From Capitella teleta (taxonomy: Eukaryota > Annelida > Polychaeta > Capitellidae): a DNA stretch of 64,000 nt. The position numbers and the translations under genes were made by a program. Below the pieces are notes generated by a model, which did no database searches, had not been told where the DNA came from, and saw only the letters and a program-made list of their open reading frames with translations. The stretch is from NCBI GenBank assembly GCA_000328365.1, contig KB292015.1, positions 57,528 through 121,527 on the forward strand. Direction: 5' to 3'. Positions 51,905-64,000 of this stretch are shown here, piece after piece (position 1 is the stretch's first letter; each line of letters opens with the position of its first letter).

Positions 51905-54769
51905 CTGCGTTTCAAATGACACTGGCCGAATAACAAGCATGGTGGATTATATTCTGAAAACCTAATAGATGAAAATTATATGTCATCAAAATCCCAGTGG
52001 ATATAGCTAGTGTATAATTGACACCCGGACTAGAGTTCCACCACGAAAATATGCCATAATCTTCCTTTTTCTTTGGAGGGACTGCATATCCTTGCCCCCC
52101 ATCCCCCCAAAAAATTCAAAGGTGTATAAACTGAAAAAGAAATATCAGTTATATAAACAGTGGAAGGGCACCCTATTTTGCACTCTGCACTTGACAAAAC
52201 TTGTGCAGTCCTCTGTATGGACGGTTAAATGAGTGTGGGTGTGCGTCGACACAGATAAACATGTATGGTTCAGTTAGCCACTGCTTTGGAGCAAACAATT
52301 TTCACTTGTCCTGAGTTGTCGGCACACACAGGACAAAAGGTACAGAGTCCAAATTCTGTGACAGTCCATCACATCCGATGGATGTCAGTTACATAATGAA
52401 CGGATGCCCAGTAACTGATCTCCACACTACTTTTCTGACATATCAAAAAGCGCTGAGTGAGGACGCTCAAGGTCACTCCAACACAGCTGTACACCATGTA
52501 GCTGTGTCTTGGTCCAGGACTCCTTGCACATAATATTACTTCTGTCAAATTTTATGTTACCTACAGATGGTGAATTGTGCGTTGGCCTGCACAAACCATG
52601 CCCACAGGTTTAATGCTCAAAAGGTCGGCAACTAGACTGCCACAGCGTTGCACGGGTCACCACACGTGGAGAACAGAAATACACTCAAGACGATTTGCCA
52701 TTAATGATTCTTTATTGAATAAACTTGCTCATTTATATGTACTGAATGAGCAACCATTGAGCATGCCTGAGCATTTACATTGAAGTGAGAGTTTCAATTC
52801 ATTATGAGCATATCATTGCACGTCATTGCAATACCCCTTCCCCCCTGTGGATACTGAGAAATGTCCTACTGATGCTCCCATTGTGAGTCATTTTGATGGC
52901 CTTCAATCTGTTGATGGAAATCTTTCTGTTCAGTTTTCCTGATCAAGGGGGAAATACTTCTCTGCGCGTGACAAAATGAGCAATCATTGAGCATGAGCAT
53001 TAATTCACATCAATGTGAGAGTCTAGATTCATCAAGAACATATCAGAACATGCCATTGCCATATCAGCATGCACCTGTATACTGGAAGTGTCTGATGGCC
53101 GAACATAGGGCGAGCAATTCATGATCAAAGTGCTGTATTTGGATTTGGTGGCGTTAAGTTGGCCGCTGTAAAATGCAAGTAGTTGCTATTGGTCATTCAC
53201 ATGTTGCTTCAAGACTGAGCCGATTCAGATGTTCGATGTATCAATCGACATCTAGCACCTTGATGTGGATGACAAACATGTGTTATTTCCAAAAGCACTG
53301 ATTTCACCCTATCAAAGGATGTACACATGGGCTCAGTCTACTCGACCCTTCAATTCTTTTACAATGTAGACTTAAATGGGTAGCATCATCATCATTTGGT
53401 TCCAACTTTTACCATCAACTTATTATACAATGCCTCAGATTTCAAATTCCACTATCCCAACATCCGTGTGTGCACTCGACAGGGCGTTAACAACGTCCAA
53501 TTGCGAGCTCATAAATATTCGTGAGATGGGGTGCAAAAACATATTCTCGCATCGGCAGCATAGGGTTTTGCATGTTGACGAATTTGTGTATCGGCAGTTC
53601 TGTTTAAATCATGTGATATATGGATGCGCACAGTAAAACCTTGATGTGTCAAAGTTCGTGGGGTTAGCTCAAATACTTTGACTTAGGGATACTTTTAATT
53701 GACGGACAGATCGAGGCCGTTATGATATGACCGTTATCATTTCAAACCGTGTTTTGAGGTTATGATTGATGATATGCCTTATCCACTTATAAACTATGAG
53801 AGGCTATAATTTAATGAATGAAATTTTTAATTAACAAATATAAATCAAGAGGTTATGTCAAAAATAGAGAATTATATTTAAGTCTTGGAAAAAAAAGAGA
53901 TTTTGATGGCAAGATAACTCAGAGAAGGGTCAGTGTTGGCGAATTGTGATCAGAGCTGCCGCAGGGGAGAAAGTCAGGACGAGGCACGCAGCAATGGCAG
54001 CACAGATTAGAGATAGAGGCCCACATCTCTGAATGGCAGCAATGAAATAGTCATATACTAGTAGAATAAGTAGATGGCATTAGGAGACCCAAACACAATG
54101 AATGGTTTAGTATATGTACTCGAGTGACTTAATTGACAAATATTTTAGACTATTATATACACAATAATACATGTACATGTAGTAACACTGGCCTATGCAT
54201 TAATAACTATTTTTCTTGCACTATAATTATGTGCTTTGCTCTATATATTGTTTATTACCACACACAAAAAGAAAGAATAAATCATCTCATAAATAGAGCT
54301 ACTGTGACTGCACTTTACATGAGCATTTAAATTAAAGGTCAACACAAGTGAAAAATTTAATTTTGGGCCTTGGTCCGAGCACAGGACATATATATTTTCA
54401 TTTTTCAGCCATTTGCGGCTTCAAAGTGTTTAATGAGCTAGAAAAACGTCAAGATCCTCCTACCCTACTATCTTAGGGGTGTTATGACATTTAAACACCG
54501 CACCATAGACCCAAGGGTACTAACGTTTTTTTTATAGATTTTTTCTTTCAACGCACTCACAATGTCATTTAATGTTGAACAAATCAGTTTGCTCAATTGT
54601 GATTATATGATACTTGTAACACACACTTGATCAAATAGAAATCATGACACTTTGCTATGTCAGGTGGACTTTCGTGACTCGAACAATCAACCACACTTGC
54701 TAGGGCCATATTCAATCACTGTTGATTGGCCTCCTATGCCAGTAGAATTACACTCCCGCATTGGTTTGT
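51905..54769. other. Intergenic stretch without genes
   Basis: No coding exon was recognised. A diverged direct duplication is listed at 52745-53066. A frame at 53376-53636 (86 codons) has no recognisable content. Confidence 0.4.
52745..53066 (+). repeat. Diverged direct duplication, about 232 bp apart
   Basis: The segment 52745-52832 (AATGAGCAACCATTGAGCAT ... CATTGCAATA) is repeated at 52977-53066 (AATGAGCAATCATTGAGCAT ... CATTGCCATA) with substitutions and small indels. Confidence 0.7.
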
Positions 54770-55240
54770 CAGCGTCCAAATCCGAGGTCCCGTCAGTCAA
54801 CCCATCGCCCAACACTGACACTTGACGGTAACAACATCAATCCATCCACGTCTATTAGGAACCTCAGTGTGCTATTTAACTCTGCATTTAATTTAGAAGA
54901 TCACGTGAATGCTCTGTGCCGAACTATGTTCTTCCACGCCAATCGCATTTGGAGATTTCGCGAGTACCTCACAACATCTGCAACTCGCGTGTTCATTGCT
55001 TCAGTTCTGCTGCTCCTTCTCTTTGGAATGAACTACCCCAAAGTATTCACCTCTCATCACACCTACTTGAATGTAAATCAAAACTTAAGACACACTTTTT
55101 CCGAAAAGCTTTTAATGACATATCTTAACAAATCAACTTCTTATCTGATTATTTATCTTTTATTGTACATCGCGTTTGAACAGTTTATTTCTTTCTGAAT
55201 TTCGCGATTCATAAGTTTGAAGTAATAAATAAATAAAATA
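54770..55240 (+). mobile_element. LINE 3' region with internal deletion
   Basis: One frame reads RNLSVLFNSAFNLEDHVNAL and FFHANRIWRFREYLT, the post-catalytic part of L2/CR1-like reverse transcriptases. A second frame then reads APSLWNELPQSIHL and KSKLKTHFFRKAFND, the extreme C-terminus. The intervening 60 or so residues expected between them are missing. The tail is AATAAATAAATAAAATAAAT. Confidence 0.8.
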
Positions 55241-55657
55241 AATAGAATGGGGTCGGTCATGTTTGGGTTTGAAAGCATAGTTTTCAGGTAGTGTGGGCAG
55301 CATAAGAAGAAATGATACATGAACATCAAATGTGGTGCATGATTTCCGAAGAGGCGAAGTGTGTAGTCCATGGGTCAGCAAACTTTGGCAAATTCTGGTT
55401 TATTTTGATGAAAATTAACAGAGACAGTGTTATGTTTGGAACTTGCAATACAACTGTTCAAGACCTATATCAGAACTGGTGTACATATAGTTTTTGCAGA
55501 TCTTATCAAATAATTCAGATATAATACTTAATATGATTTAAAACATTGAAAATTTATGGTGGCGTGATGAACTGTGATTTTCCAATGTTTGATCCCCTGT
55601 ACATGATAACAGAAACTTGTACAAATTTCAGTTAACAGAAAAATTAATTTTTTTGTC

Positions 55658-55850
55658 ATGGCGCCTAATGGAGAAGCTGCATTTGCAAAGCAAAAAGTCC
55701 AAGATTTGCAGCGTTACTTTAAAGACCGTGGCATTTCTACTATGGGATATTGTAAAGCAGAATTAATGGAACTGTGCGTGTGTTGATGGCCTCCATCTTG
55801 ACCAAGATCCTGACCTTTTGAATGAAATTAAAATTTATTAGATCATGACT
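55658..55850 (+). pseudogene. Decayed SAP-domain coding fragment
   Basis: An ATG at 55658 opens a 42-codon frame with KVQDLQRYFKDRGIS and KAELMELC, which fits the helix-turn-helix pattern of a SAP (DNA-binding) domain. After a one-base frame change the text VDGLHLDQDPDLLNEIKIY continues as typical linker. Nothing downstream continues the protein. It is probably the orphaned N-terminus of a multicopy SAP-containing gene or transposon; which one I cannot say. Confidence 0.45.
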
Positions 55851-58129
55851 AATGATGATTTATGATGCAAACTAACAAAATTACTATACATGTGGTGTTA
55901 TGATTGAGATCTTTAACAAAGACAATATAATAGATAACTCCCTAGACTGATCTTTAGCTATAATCATACGATGTATGAATGCACCAAAGAGATTTTAAGA
56001 GGCATCAAAGCTTTTTGTTATGTAACTGTGATCCTTAAATGAGATCAACGCATGAGTGCAACCACCTCATGACATATATGAGGTGGAGATGAACTCCCGT
56101 GCCAGCTAATTGCAATTGAAGTCACTCAGTGCCCCAATTAAAGCAGTGCATGGGGCTTTCAAAAATATTCATAATGATCTCAACTTGATTATTGATTTGA
56201 TTATACACGTTCATCACATGATGTATAATGCACACAGTGAGTTGTACATGGTATTATATACACATTGAATGTCAATTTAATTCACGATATCATATAGATA
56301 CATGCCAGATAACTTGAGTCTCTTGGCAACTGAGGGCTGACACTCCCGAAGAGGTGTTATATGCACTTAGGCTGGTGTCCTGACAGCAGATGTCCTCTTC
56401 TTGTACATGAATAAAGACAATTGGGCCTCAGAAGCATTCATGTCTGCTGGGGTGGGTTTGCGTATGCATCAGTAGGTCCTGACCCATGGACAAAATGCTT
56501 TGAACATATGCATGTGTCACTCGGTCAATGGGAAAACTTTCAGGCCCTCAGGCTTTCACACATTTTGGCACTTGCCAGGGTGATAGTCTGTTTTCAATGA
56601 CAAAAAACATATTAAATACACCCCATAAATGCATCATCTGGAGTTTTTTTTTACTGTCAGAGCGATAGTTATACCCTTTATGCAGTGCTTTACTGGCATT
56701 TTCCAGTACTGTCAACATAAGCATAACATGAAAAAAGCAAAAAGAAAACTACATCTATCAAGCGCCACATGGTAGCTGATGCATATATTAGCCGGTTAAA
56801 TGTTCCACCAAAAATGCGTCTGCTCTTTTATTACTATGTTTGTGCATACACAATATTTTACTTCCGAGTTATTGGCACTTTCCCTATTGGTCGTGCCTTT
56901 GCTTGAGATAAACTGGTGACTCATTCAGGCTGAGAACTATTTTACTGCTTGCATGAGGCTGAGAAACGTTTTAGGGGTTCCACCCGGCTCCATACAGCAT
57001 AAAAACATCGCCTCTAATGACAATGACATGCGCTCATTTCACCTGCAGTCTCTTCGCATGAGTGGCTTTATATAATAGGCTGTTGTAGAGTTATAAGTAT
57101 TAAACCTATTCATTTCAAATTTCAGGTCACATCTCAATGACATATGGCTGGTCAATGTTCCTGTGCAAAAAAAAAAACAAAAAGCAAAAAAAACAAAAAC
57201 AAAAAACAAAAAAAACAAAAAAAACCCACAAACTTATGCGGTGAATTCGGCCGCGTCATATATATTCATGACGTTTGGAAATGCATAAATTATCAGAGCA
57301 CATGAGTTTGGGAGATGAGCAAAAATCTAGTAGATTTATTATGCAAATGAGCAAGTGATCAGCTGAAAGCATGAAACTGATCAACCATTGGTTTTAATTT
57401 CGATACCAATAAACTGTTATAAAAACTGTAATGCTGACTAAAATATCGCGATTTATACAAATTAAACCAAATAATGAAATGTTTCGTCACGTGCATTTCT
57501 ATTTATTGTGGTATTAGGGCACACAGCGAGCGATTACATATATAAAATTAAAATATTGGACACTAATACATGTATCTAATGAAATCTACGTATAAACTAG
57601 TTTCATTAACCCATGCTTACGTCATTGTATGGGTCATTAGACGTTGTTTTGATCAATATTGCAGGTGATTCGACAAGGGAAACGAGAATATCTGATTGGT
57701 CCACAGTCCACAGAAACAATCATGTTGAGGCGTAGTATATAATAATACAATATCAATAATATGGTTTGGTCTTGAGCGCAATTGACGAGTCATGCCATAA
57801 AAGAGCTCAATTCTAATTTATGAATATTCATGATTATAAATAAACAACATCCAGCGTACGTTGTTACTGCTTCATTGTACCGCATGTACACCGTAGAATG
57901 CGCTAGTATTCAAAATTTTGCAAAAGAATAATGTTTATGAGAATCGATTTCATCTCTGCGTTTCTAATATTATGCATAATTTAAAAATATTATTTCTATA
58001 CCTTTTGCCTTCTTTTGTTGATGAATATTCAAATAAATGAATAATTGTAGTGACAGAGATGATGAATATTCATGATTGCTTATTTTAGCTCTTCGTACCC
58101 TTACGATCGTTCACTTTTACACGTTGAAT
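55851..58129. other. Gene-free flank and promoter region of TMEM214
   Basis: No coding exon was recognised. There is an A-rich simple run at 57166-57230 and an inverted CCAAT box (TGATTGGTCC) near 57693. The last 400 bases are AT-rich with repeated ATGAATATTCATGA palindromes (for example around 57822 and 58062). The TMEM214 promoter should lie here, but no TATA box is obvious. Confidence 0.4.
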
Positions 58130-61100
58130 ATGGCGACGAACACCAATAACGCCAATAACCAGTGGGAGGTTGTGAAGAAAACCAGCAAGAAAGACAAACA
58201 GAAGGCAGCAACGAAACAAAAAACCAAGAATGCTTTGGATAAAATGCCGCGAATTGATGTGTCTGGTAAGTTTAGGTTTGAGTAGGCGACAGTGCCGTCA
58301 CCGGCCGGTGTATTTTAAACCATCTGATTACGTAGCTCACAGCCTGCATGAGCCTGACATCTGTCATCTGAATTCTCATTTATCTGATGCTCATTATTTA
58401 TTGTTAGTATTTTGTTTATATACATTAGGAGAAGCGGAAGCGTTCAGTTTTTTTTTCTGGATAATATCTAAGGGTAATTTTAGTAATTAGTGGTAATGCA
58501 ATTAAAACTAATTATGCATAAATAGATAATAAAAAAAAAAAAAAAAAAAAATTAAAAATGTGCTTTGAACAGGGTCTCTCATTCTCTGATGAGGATATAT
58601 ATATGAGGACATTTAGTTCTCAAATGCATGAATTTACACGTACAGTATTTAGAAGAAGAAAAAAGAACAAACAACAACAAACGAACAAATCACACAGACA
58701 TAAAAAGCCAAACAAACGAAAGCTGGTCTTCATTGCCGATTGGAGACATCTTCCGCTCAAGGAAAGTATGTCAGACTTTCAACAAACACACCTCAAGCAG
58801 AAGACGCCTCGCCTCTGCGATGCTCAGGATGGAACATGTAATATTGATACTGATATGATTTTCAAGCATTTACTGAAATTTAATATGGCACGTTAGTTGC
58901 GGGGCATTTTTCTTGGAAACAGTGGAGGCTGGATTAACAGGGTCTGGCTTTATCAAATGTAATAAGTTTTATTATAAATTTGTAATTAGTGATGGGCGAA
59001 TATTCAAGGCCGAAGCTTTGAGCAGTCGATATTCGTCGAAACCGAATATGGCCAAATATATAACCACTTCATTGCACCAATACTGGTACCTTCATTATAT
59101 AGGCTAGTGACTTCAATCAAGTAACGCCCCTTCAGGCAGCTGACCCATTAGGAACAGCTGCCACGTGATTGGTCAAGTTCAGCCATGTGTGTCGATGCCC
59201 TGCCTTTTCAAAGCCAATAAGTTCAAAGAGACGTCCTTTTTAAGTTGTCTCAGTTTTGATTGAATTCAAATAGCTCATGGAATAATGAATGTGTTACACC
59301 ACCATTGTGAGAATGTCTGCAGCTGCTTTTATGATAAGACAAGAGAGAGCTTAAGAGCTATGAAAGCATTTAAATTTCTTATGTTTCTTGTTATCTTTTT
59401 AGCTCCAGTGAAGGAGTCATCAACAATCTATGATGCGTTCGCTCCAAAGGAAAAGGAACCACAACCGAAACCGGTTGAAGAAAAGAAAAAGCCAGAGAAG
59501 AAGAAGCCAAACAATAAAGATAAAAAGAAACAGTCTGCTTTGTCTCTCGAAGATGCTGTTGCCCTGGTAACTTGATTTAGGAAAAGCAGATTTCTCTTGG
59601 ACTTTCTGTCATTTGTTAATTACATAATTCTTATCTTGTTTATTTATTCCCTGCTCAGCTTGATGTTAATGAATTTGAGGATCAGTTATCCAAAGACCAA
59701 GTACACTTTGCTGGGAACACGCTGCTCTGGTTGAAGGACCTTTGCTCCCTTCTCAACATGCGTCTGGACAGAGCGCCAGAAAGTGACGTCGTGTATCTGG
59801 GAAAACCAGCGGGTGAGGGAATCGCTGAGCTGTTCAATTCTCGAATTCTGTTTGTGCCTCCAGATTATCCAATGTGCTTGTTGCCCGATAAAGTGCTCAG
59901 CGTTCTAAAGAAGACGCTGGCTGAAACTGTGTCATCGACGCAGGTGCTGTTCTTCGACCACTGTATTCAAAATATCCTAGCTGACATCGGCAAAGGTTTG
60001 TCTGAATAACATTTCTTTAATTCACATTTTTCGTGTGACTTTTTATTTCGTAGGATCATCACATGGCTATAGGATTATGGTTCAAATTCTGTTGAGAGAT
60101 AAACCAGATATTGCTTTGGAAAATTTGAAAAAAGTGAGTGATTCTGAGGCGTTGAATGCGTCATGTTGGGAGTTTTTTTTTATCAAGCATCTAGACGTAA
60201 TCATTGCCAATCAAAGCCGCTGCCAACGCTGTCTGGCCGTTCTGTGGTCTCTGGGTCAAGCGGGTATGACTCATCTTGGAAAAGGACTGAAAAGTGAGAA
60301 GAATGCACTTGAGGTTGTGTTGCTGAATGCGAATTTGTTGCAGTTTGGCAGCAATTGATGCTTCCTCTGCTGAACATCAAACACCTCTCAATGTACGCAA
60401 TTCAGTATTTGGAAACACTCTTCAGGTATCTCACATATCTTCATCTTTCCTGCTATGAATCACAATTTCACATCAGTTTGCATAAGGACATGCGAAAAGG
60501 TTACTCAGCTCTGAGCATTGAAGAATTTTTCCACATTCTCGACCTGACGTACAACCGCCAATCGCAGGTTCCTCAGAATTTGCAGAAGAAGTTAGCTGTC
60601 TTTTACCCCAATCTAAAGGTGCTTCATGCCCTCTCTGCTCTCATGTATCATGACCTCTGAACTCATGACAGAAAATTGCAATTGGCAAAGATCCAAAGAA
60701 AAGCCTGCCCAGTTTCTTTCCTTCTTATCTCGTCCGTTTGGTGCCAAATTCTCCGAGGCAGCTGCAGGATCAAGTGAGCTTAAAATCTCACTGTGTCTTA
60801 TTATCTCATTCCTTGTTCAGCTGCTCGATAGTTTGGTTGAATGTCTTCGTTCTGAGGCTCAGTGCTACAGTGTATGGAGACACATGTACACCAAGCATCT
60901 CTCACAATCAGGGTCGGTGTTCGCTCATTTTTGTGTGTTGCGTGCTTGACGTTTGTGTCAAAAAACAGAATTCTCTTGGAGCATATTCGCAAAAACTACA
61001 GCAGTGTTAAAGGTCAGCTTGACCACCGGGAGCTGCAGGGCACCATTCGCGCCTTCACCCTCACAAACGAAGAGCTGTCGTCCAACGGAAAGGGCAGCAA

Positions 61101-62083
61101 AATGGATGGATTCCAGTCGTGCGTCGACAACTGCAAGGTAATCTGAGCATTATGTGCAACCGTGACTGACGTGTTAGCGTTGCAGCCTCTGCTTACTGTC
61201 AACCACCAATCCAGCTTCCCCTACAGGACGCTAGTCTTCCTTGTGTTGGCTGCATGCGCTGCTCTTGTTGCTTTCGACTCTCAGCATCACAACGGATTCA
61301 AAAGTCAGCAATTGTTTCCTGAAATTTCTCTCCTCGAACCATTTTTTGTTTCAGATTCTCTGATGTATCGCAGGCTCCACGAATGGGGCGTCATTGCAGT
61401 GCTGAGCCAGGGCTGGGTGCGCTGCTCAGCTGCCTTCAACTCTGGTCTCCAGTGAGTTCTGATTACTCTCTATGTGACCCCTGTGACCTCTTTAACCACG
61501 CTGTTTCAGGTGGATGGACAAACATGTCCCTGGCTATTGGGAGAAGGTGTGTGCCTTCACGCACCCTTACCTGCAAGTCCTCTGGGAGCATCTGTATGAC
61601 GCTGGCGTGTTCATCGTTAACGTCACCGCTCCTGCTCGTCAGTGGATCAACGAAAACGTCCCCATTTTTCTCAACTGGGTCAGTAGGCAACTATGAAACT
61701 GATAGTTAATGCCTGATTGTTTTATTTCCAGGTGAATGCTCAGCTTCCTTGGTTGATGGACGGTCTGAAGGTCTGGGTCGCTTGGGTCTGGCAGAACGCT
61801 CAGGTCTACGCTGAAATCGCATACTCTCACCTGTTGGTGTACATGGATATTGTTGGGACTTGGCTCTTGGAGAATGTCTTTGTGTAAGCACTTTTCTTGT
61901 CTCAATACCGGTCACATTTCATTCTACTCCAGGGGTAAACTATCTCCAGAAAATCTGCTCCTCACTGCTACAGAAGCGATGGCTATTGTCAGCGCCTATT
62001 TCGAGGCCTTTGTGCAATGGGCCCAGCTGATGTATAATCAAATCGCGAGCAAATACCAACTGTCTGCCGCCTTGAGCAGTTAA
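58130..62083 (+). CDS. TMEM214: Transmembrane protein 214
   Basis: Sixteen exons encode 681 residues, against 689 in human: 58130-58265, 59403-59566, 59659-59812, 59864-59995, 60054-60133, 60188-60293, 60344-60425, 60477-60618, 60672-60773, 60821-60912, 60969-61137, 61186-61303, 61355-61451, 61510-61678, 61732-61883, 61933-62083. Phases all close. The N-terminus NQWEVVKK and a Lys/Glu-rich segment are followed by LDVNEFEDQLSKDQ, WLKDLCSLLN, LFFDHCIQNIL, LWSLGQAG and WRHMYTKHLSQS, all collinear with TMEM214. A hydrophobic helix at about 468-483 is the first membrane anchor; Trp-rich helices follow. TMEM214 is an ER membrane protein linked in mammals to ER-stress apoptosis through procaspase-4 anchoring. 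Intron 1 holds a half MITE. Intron 3 (51 nt) is in frame and could be retained. Confidence 0.92.
58530..58554. repeat. A-rich homopolymer in TMEM214 intron 1
   Basis: A run of about 20 A interrupted once. No retrocopy is recognisable upstream. Confidence 0.7.
58987..59230 (+). mobile_element. Half copy (one arm) of the TAGTGATGGG palindromic MITE
   Basis: TAGTGATGGGCGAATATTCA and the following 240 bases match one arm of the 533 bp element at 2185-2717, including ACGCCCCTTCAGGCAGCTGA and CACGTGATTGGTCAAGTTCA. The second arm is absent, so this is a truncated copy in intron 1 of TMEM214. Confidence 0.75.
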
Positions 62084-62164
62084 TGCTCAACTTCTATTGT
62101 GTCAAATGCCATTCATTCGTCAACTAATCGAAGATTTTATCTGCGTCTCACGTAAATTATGATG

Positions 62165-62170
62165 AATAAA
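62165..62170 (+). terminator. Poly(A) signal candidate of TMEM214
   Basis: AATAAA about 80 bases after the TMEM214 stop. Confidence 0.5.
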
Positions 62171-63639
62171 TGGCTTGAATAGTATCTCCTTATTTTATTC
62201 GGAGTCTTCATGATGTAATGATCTATCTGGAATGTTAGGAATATTAATTTGCTGAAACTGAAGAACGTCTGTTGTATATCTGTACATGTATCTAAAACAT
62301 ATAACGGTTATGGTTTAACGTACAACACGGTCACATGACCCGGGGATTGCGGGGTTTTACAGTTTTAGGGTATATACCCTTGTATATCATAACAAAATCG
62401 CTCCCTAACCGGAAACTAGAGGGCTGCGAAAAAAACTTGATCTACGGAAATTCTGAGGAAAACAAACCTATGAAAGCGGTGCATTTAATTCTGAACAGTA
62501 TTTGATTCCACAAGATATTCAGAGCAAGGAAAAATAATTAAAAAGATGAAGGAATGCAGCCTTAATGAAGTAGAAAATTTTCCATTGTGACAAATAAATG
62601 ATAAGAAGTTAAAAAGGAAATTATAACGGAATTGAATTCTAATGAATATTGAATGAAATTGTAGGCGAGGCAAAGCAACAGGTGAAGGAATATAACTTTT
62701 AAACAATCATCAAGGAAAGATAATTAAAAAAAAATCGTGAACAAGGAGCAGTGAATATCAGACCATTTCTTCAACACATACAAAAGTCACAGCATACCTG
62801 AACCCAAAGAAAAATGTACATTTTAGCTGTGACTAGACGAGTTCTAAATATCAATATCCATAGTGAGAGAGAGAAAAAAAATTAGTCAATAAACAGATCA
62901 ATAATAATCATTCATGTCCACACAAGTATATCACACAGAACATTATGTGAAATGTGAAAAGCCCAACGTTTTAAAAAACGAAAAAAAAAAAAAAAAAATG
63001 AGAAAAAAAAAATCCAAAAGTGTTTTGGACCAGGAAGCCATCTTCTACTTTTATGAGTAAAAATATTCATGAAACATTTACATTCATGTCTGGTGCTTGG
63101 AAATTTATTCACTTCATTTTCACAAAATGGAGGTAAATATGCTGATGACCCTGTATAAGAGTGTGCATACATTTTGTGTACACAGTGATATCTCAGGTCC
63201 TCATATTAAAGGGATGGGGTTAATGATTATGTGGACCAATTAGTAACCAATCATCTAAACATGCAGAATCACTTGAACGATATACTGAATGCGATACAGT
63301 GACTGCAAAATAGACAGAATGTATAACTGACACAAATGATTCCATCAGAGATGTAATACTGAAAATGTTAACAGCAGTAAAAACCAAGCAGCTGAAGTGA
63401 AGCGTTACAAGCGACACACATAATGCAATTAATGCATTCATCACAGAGTAAAAGAAAGAATAAAGCTAGTACACATGTACCTAACAATTAACATACAAAC
63501 ATGGAGCAACACAGTTAACATTGAATACAGAAAATGTGGACTATTTTTCAGCTTACGAAATAATCGTACTTTTGTAAGTTGTGGTGAAATTGATAAACAG
63601 GCCTATGAAATAGATGAGTGAATGAGATTTTAGTTGAAA
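62171..63639. other. Interval between TMEM214 and a minus-strand terminal exon
   Basis: No exon was recognised. It is AT-rich, with A-runs around 62980-63010. The right part is probably the 3' UTR of the minus-strand gene whose last coding exon starts at 63769. Confidence 0.4.
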
Positions 63640-63769
63640 TCACACAGCAGGGAAGCGAGGGGGCGCTGAAATTGTTGGTCGTTTTGCAGGGACGTTTGAG
63701 ACTGCCGTGCGGTACGAGGCAAACGTCCCACTCTTTTCATGGTAAATTGTGCCGTAGGTGTTCATGTAC
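63640..63769 (-). CDS. Last coding exon of an unidentified gene
   Basis: On the minus strand a CCCTTCAG acceptor precedes an open 130-base exon (phase 1) ending in TGA. It encodes 42 residues: YMNTYGTIYHEKSGTF, then a Ser/Thr/Pro-rich KRPTISAPPRFPAV end. Codon use looks like the neighbouring genes (C-ending codons). The rest of the gene lies beyond the window. The Tyr/Gly/Pro-rich short motifs recall microtubule-associated ciliary proteins, but that is only an impression and no name is given. Confidence 0.5.
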
Positions 63770-64000
63770 CTGAAGGGTAAAGGTCAAAGGTCAATTAAAC
63801 AGAAAAAAACCCCCAAAAAACTTGGCGATAGAAGATTTAGTATTAAGCAAACTAATTTGGGAATATTACAATAATGAGAAAAGTGACGGTAATTATTATT
63901 GTAAGCACTGACTACATGTAATTAATAGTAGAAAAGTGAATTTTGTAATATAATGCAGATTTTCTGCTCGGCTAAAAATTATACCAAATATCGCTTATAG

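Overview
The window is nuclear DNA of an intron-rich, non-vertebrate animal. Evidence: conserved metazoan genes split into many short exons with GT-AG junctions whose phases close, introns as short as 51-52 nt, LINE fragments with (ATT)n tails, a tRNA-derived SINE and several small inverted-repeat elements. I cannot name the species. There are no operons, CRISPR arrays or bacterial features, and I saw no LTR retroelement or other virus-like element.

Left part (1-17.4 kb): a THAP zinc-finger gene (946-5182, +) has a second small zinc-finger gene (1816-3408, +) inside its first intron. It converges on a CALML4-like calmodulin-family gene (5594-7125, -). About 3 kb on is SLC25A42, the mitochondrial CoA carrier (10303-11645, +), which converges on AP3S, the sigma subunit of AP-3 (12400-17405, -).

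Middle (17.4-41.3 kb): RAB27 (19673-21158, -) lies directly upstream of AP3S on the same strand. Next is a 13.8 kb stretch with no recognisable gene whose left part looks CG-rich. It is followed by FAM135 (34978-41316, -; 20 coding exons, 1,259 residues), which has a C-terminal lipase-like alpha/beta-hydrolase and a long Glu/Lys-rich middle.

Right part (41.3-64 kb): a 16.8 kb intergenic zone holds MITE-like elements, a SINE, LINE remnants and a decayed SAP-domain fragment. TMEM214 follows (58130-62083, +; 16 coding exons, 681 residues). The last coding exon of an unidentified minus-strand gene ends the window (63640-63769).

Functional links: AP-3 and RAB27 both serve lysosome-related organelles and regulated secretion, so their adjacency is notable. 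From memory, human CALML4, AP3S2 and RAB27A all lie on 15q, so this may be ancient linkage. I found nothing that amounts to a clearly new biological system. The best leads are the nested zinc-finger gene, the recurrent paired GCGTTATGA motif (one pair lies just upstream of AP3S), the near-palindromic element sitting in two host introns, and the unidentified coding exon at the right end.
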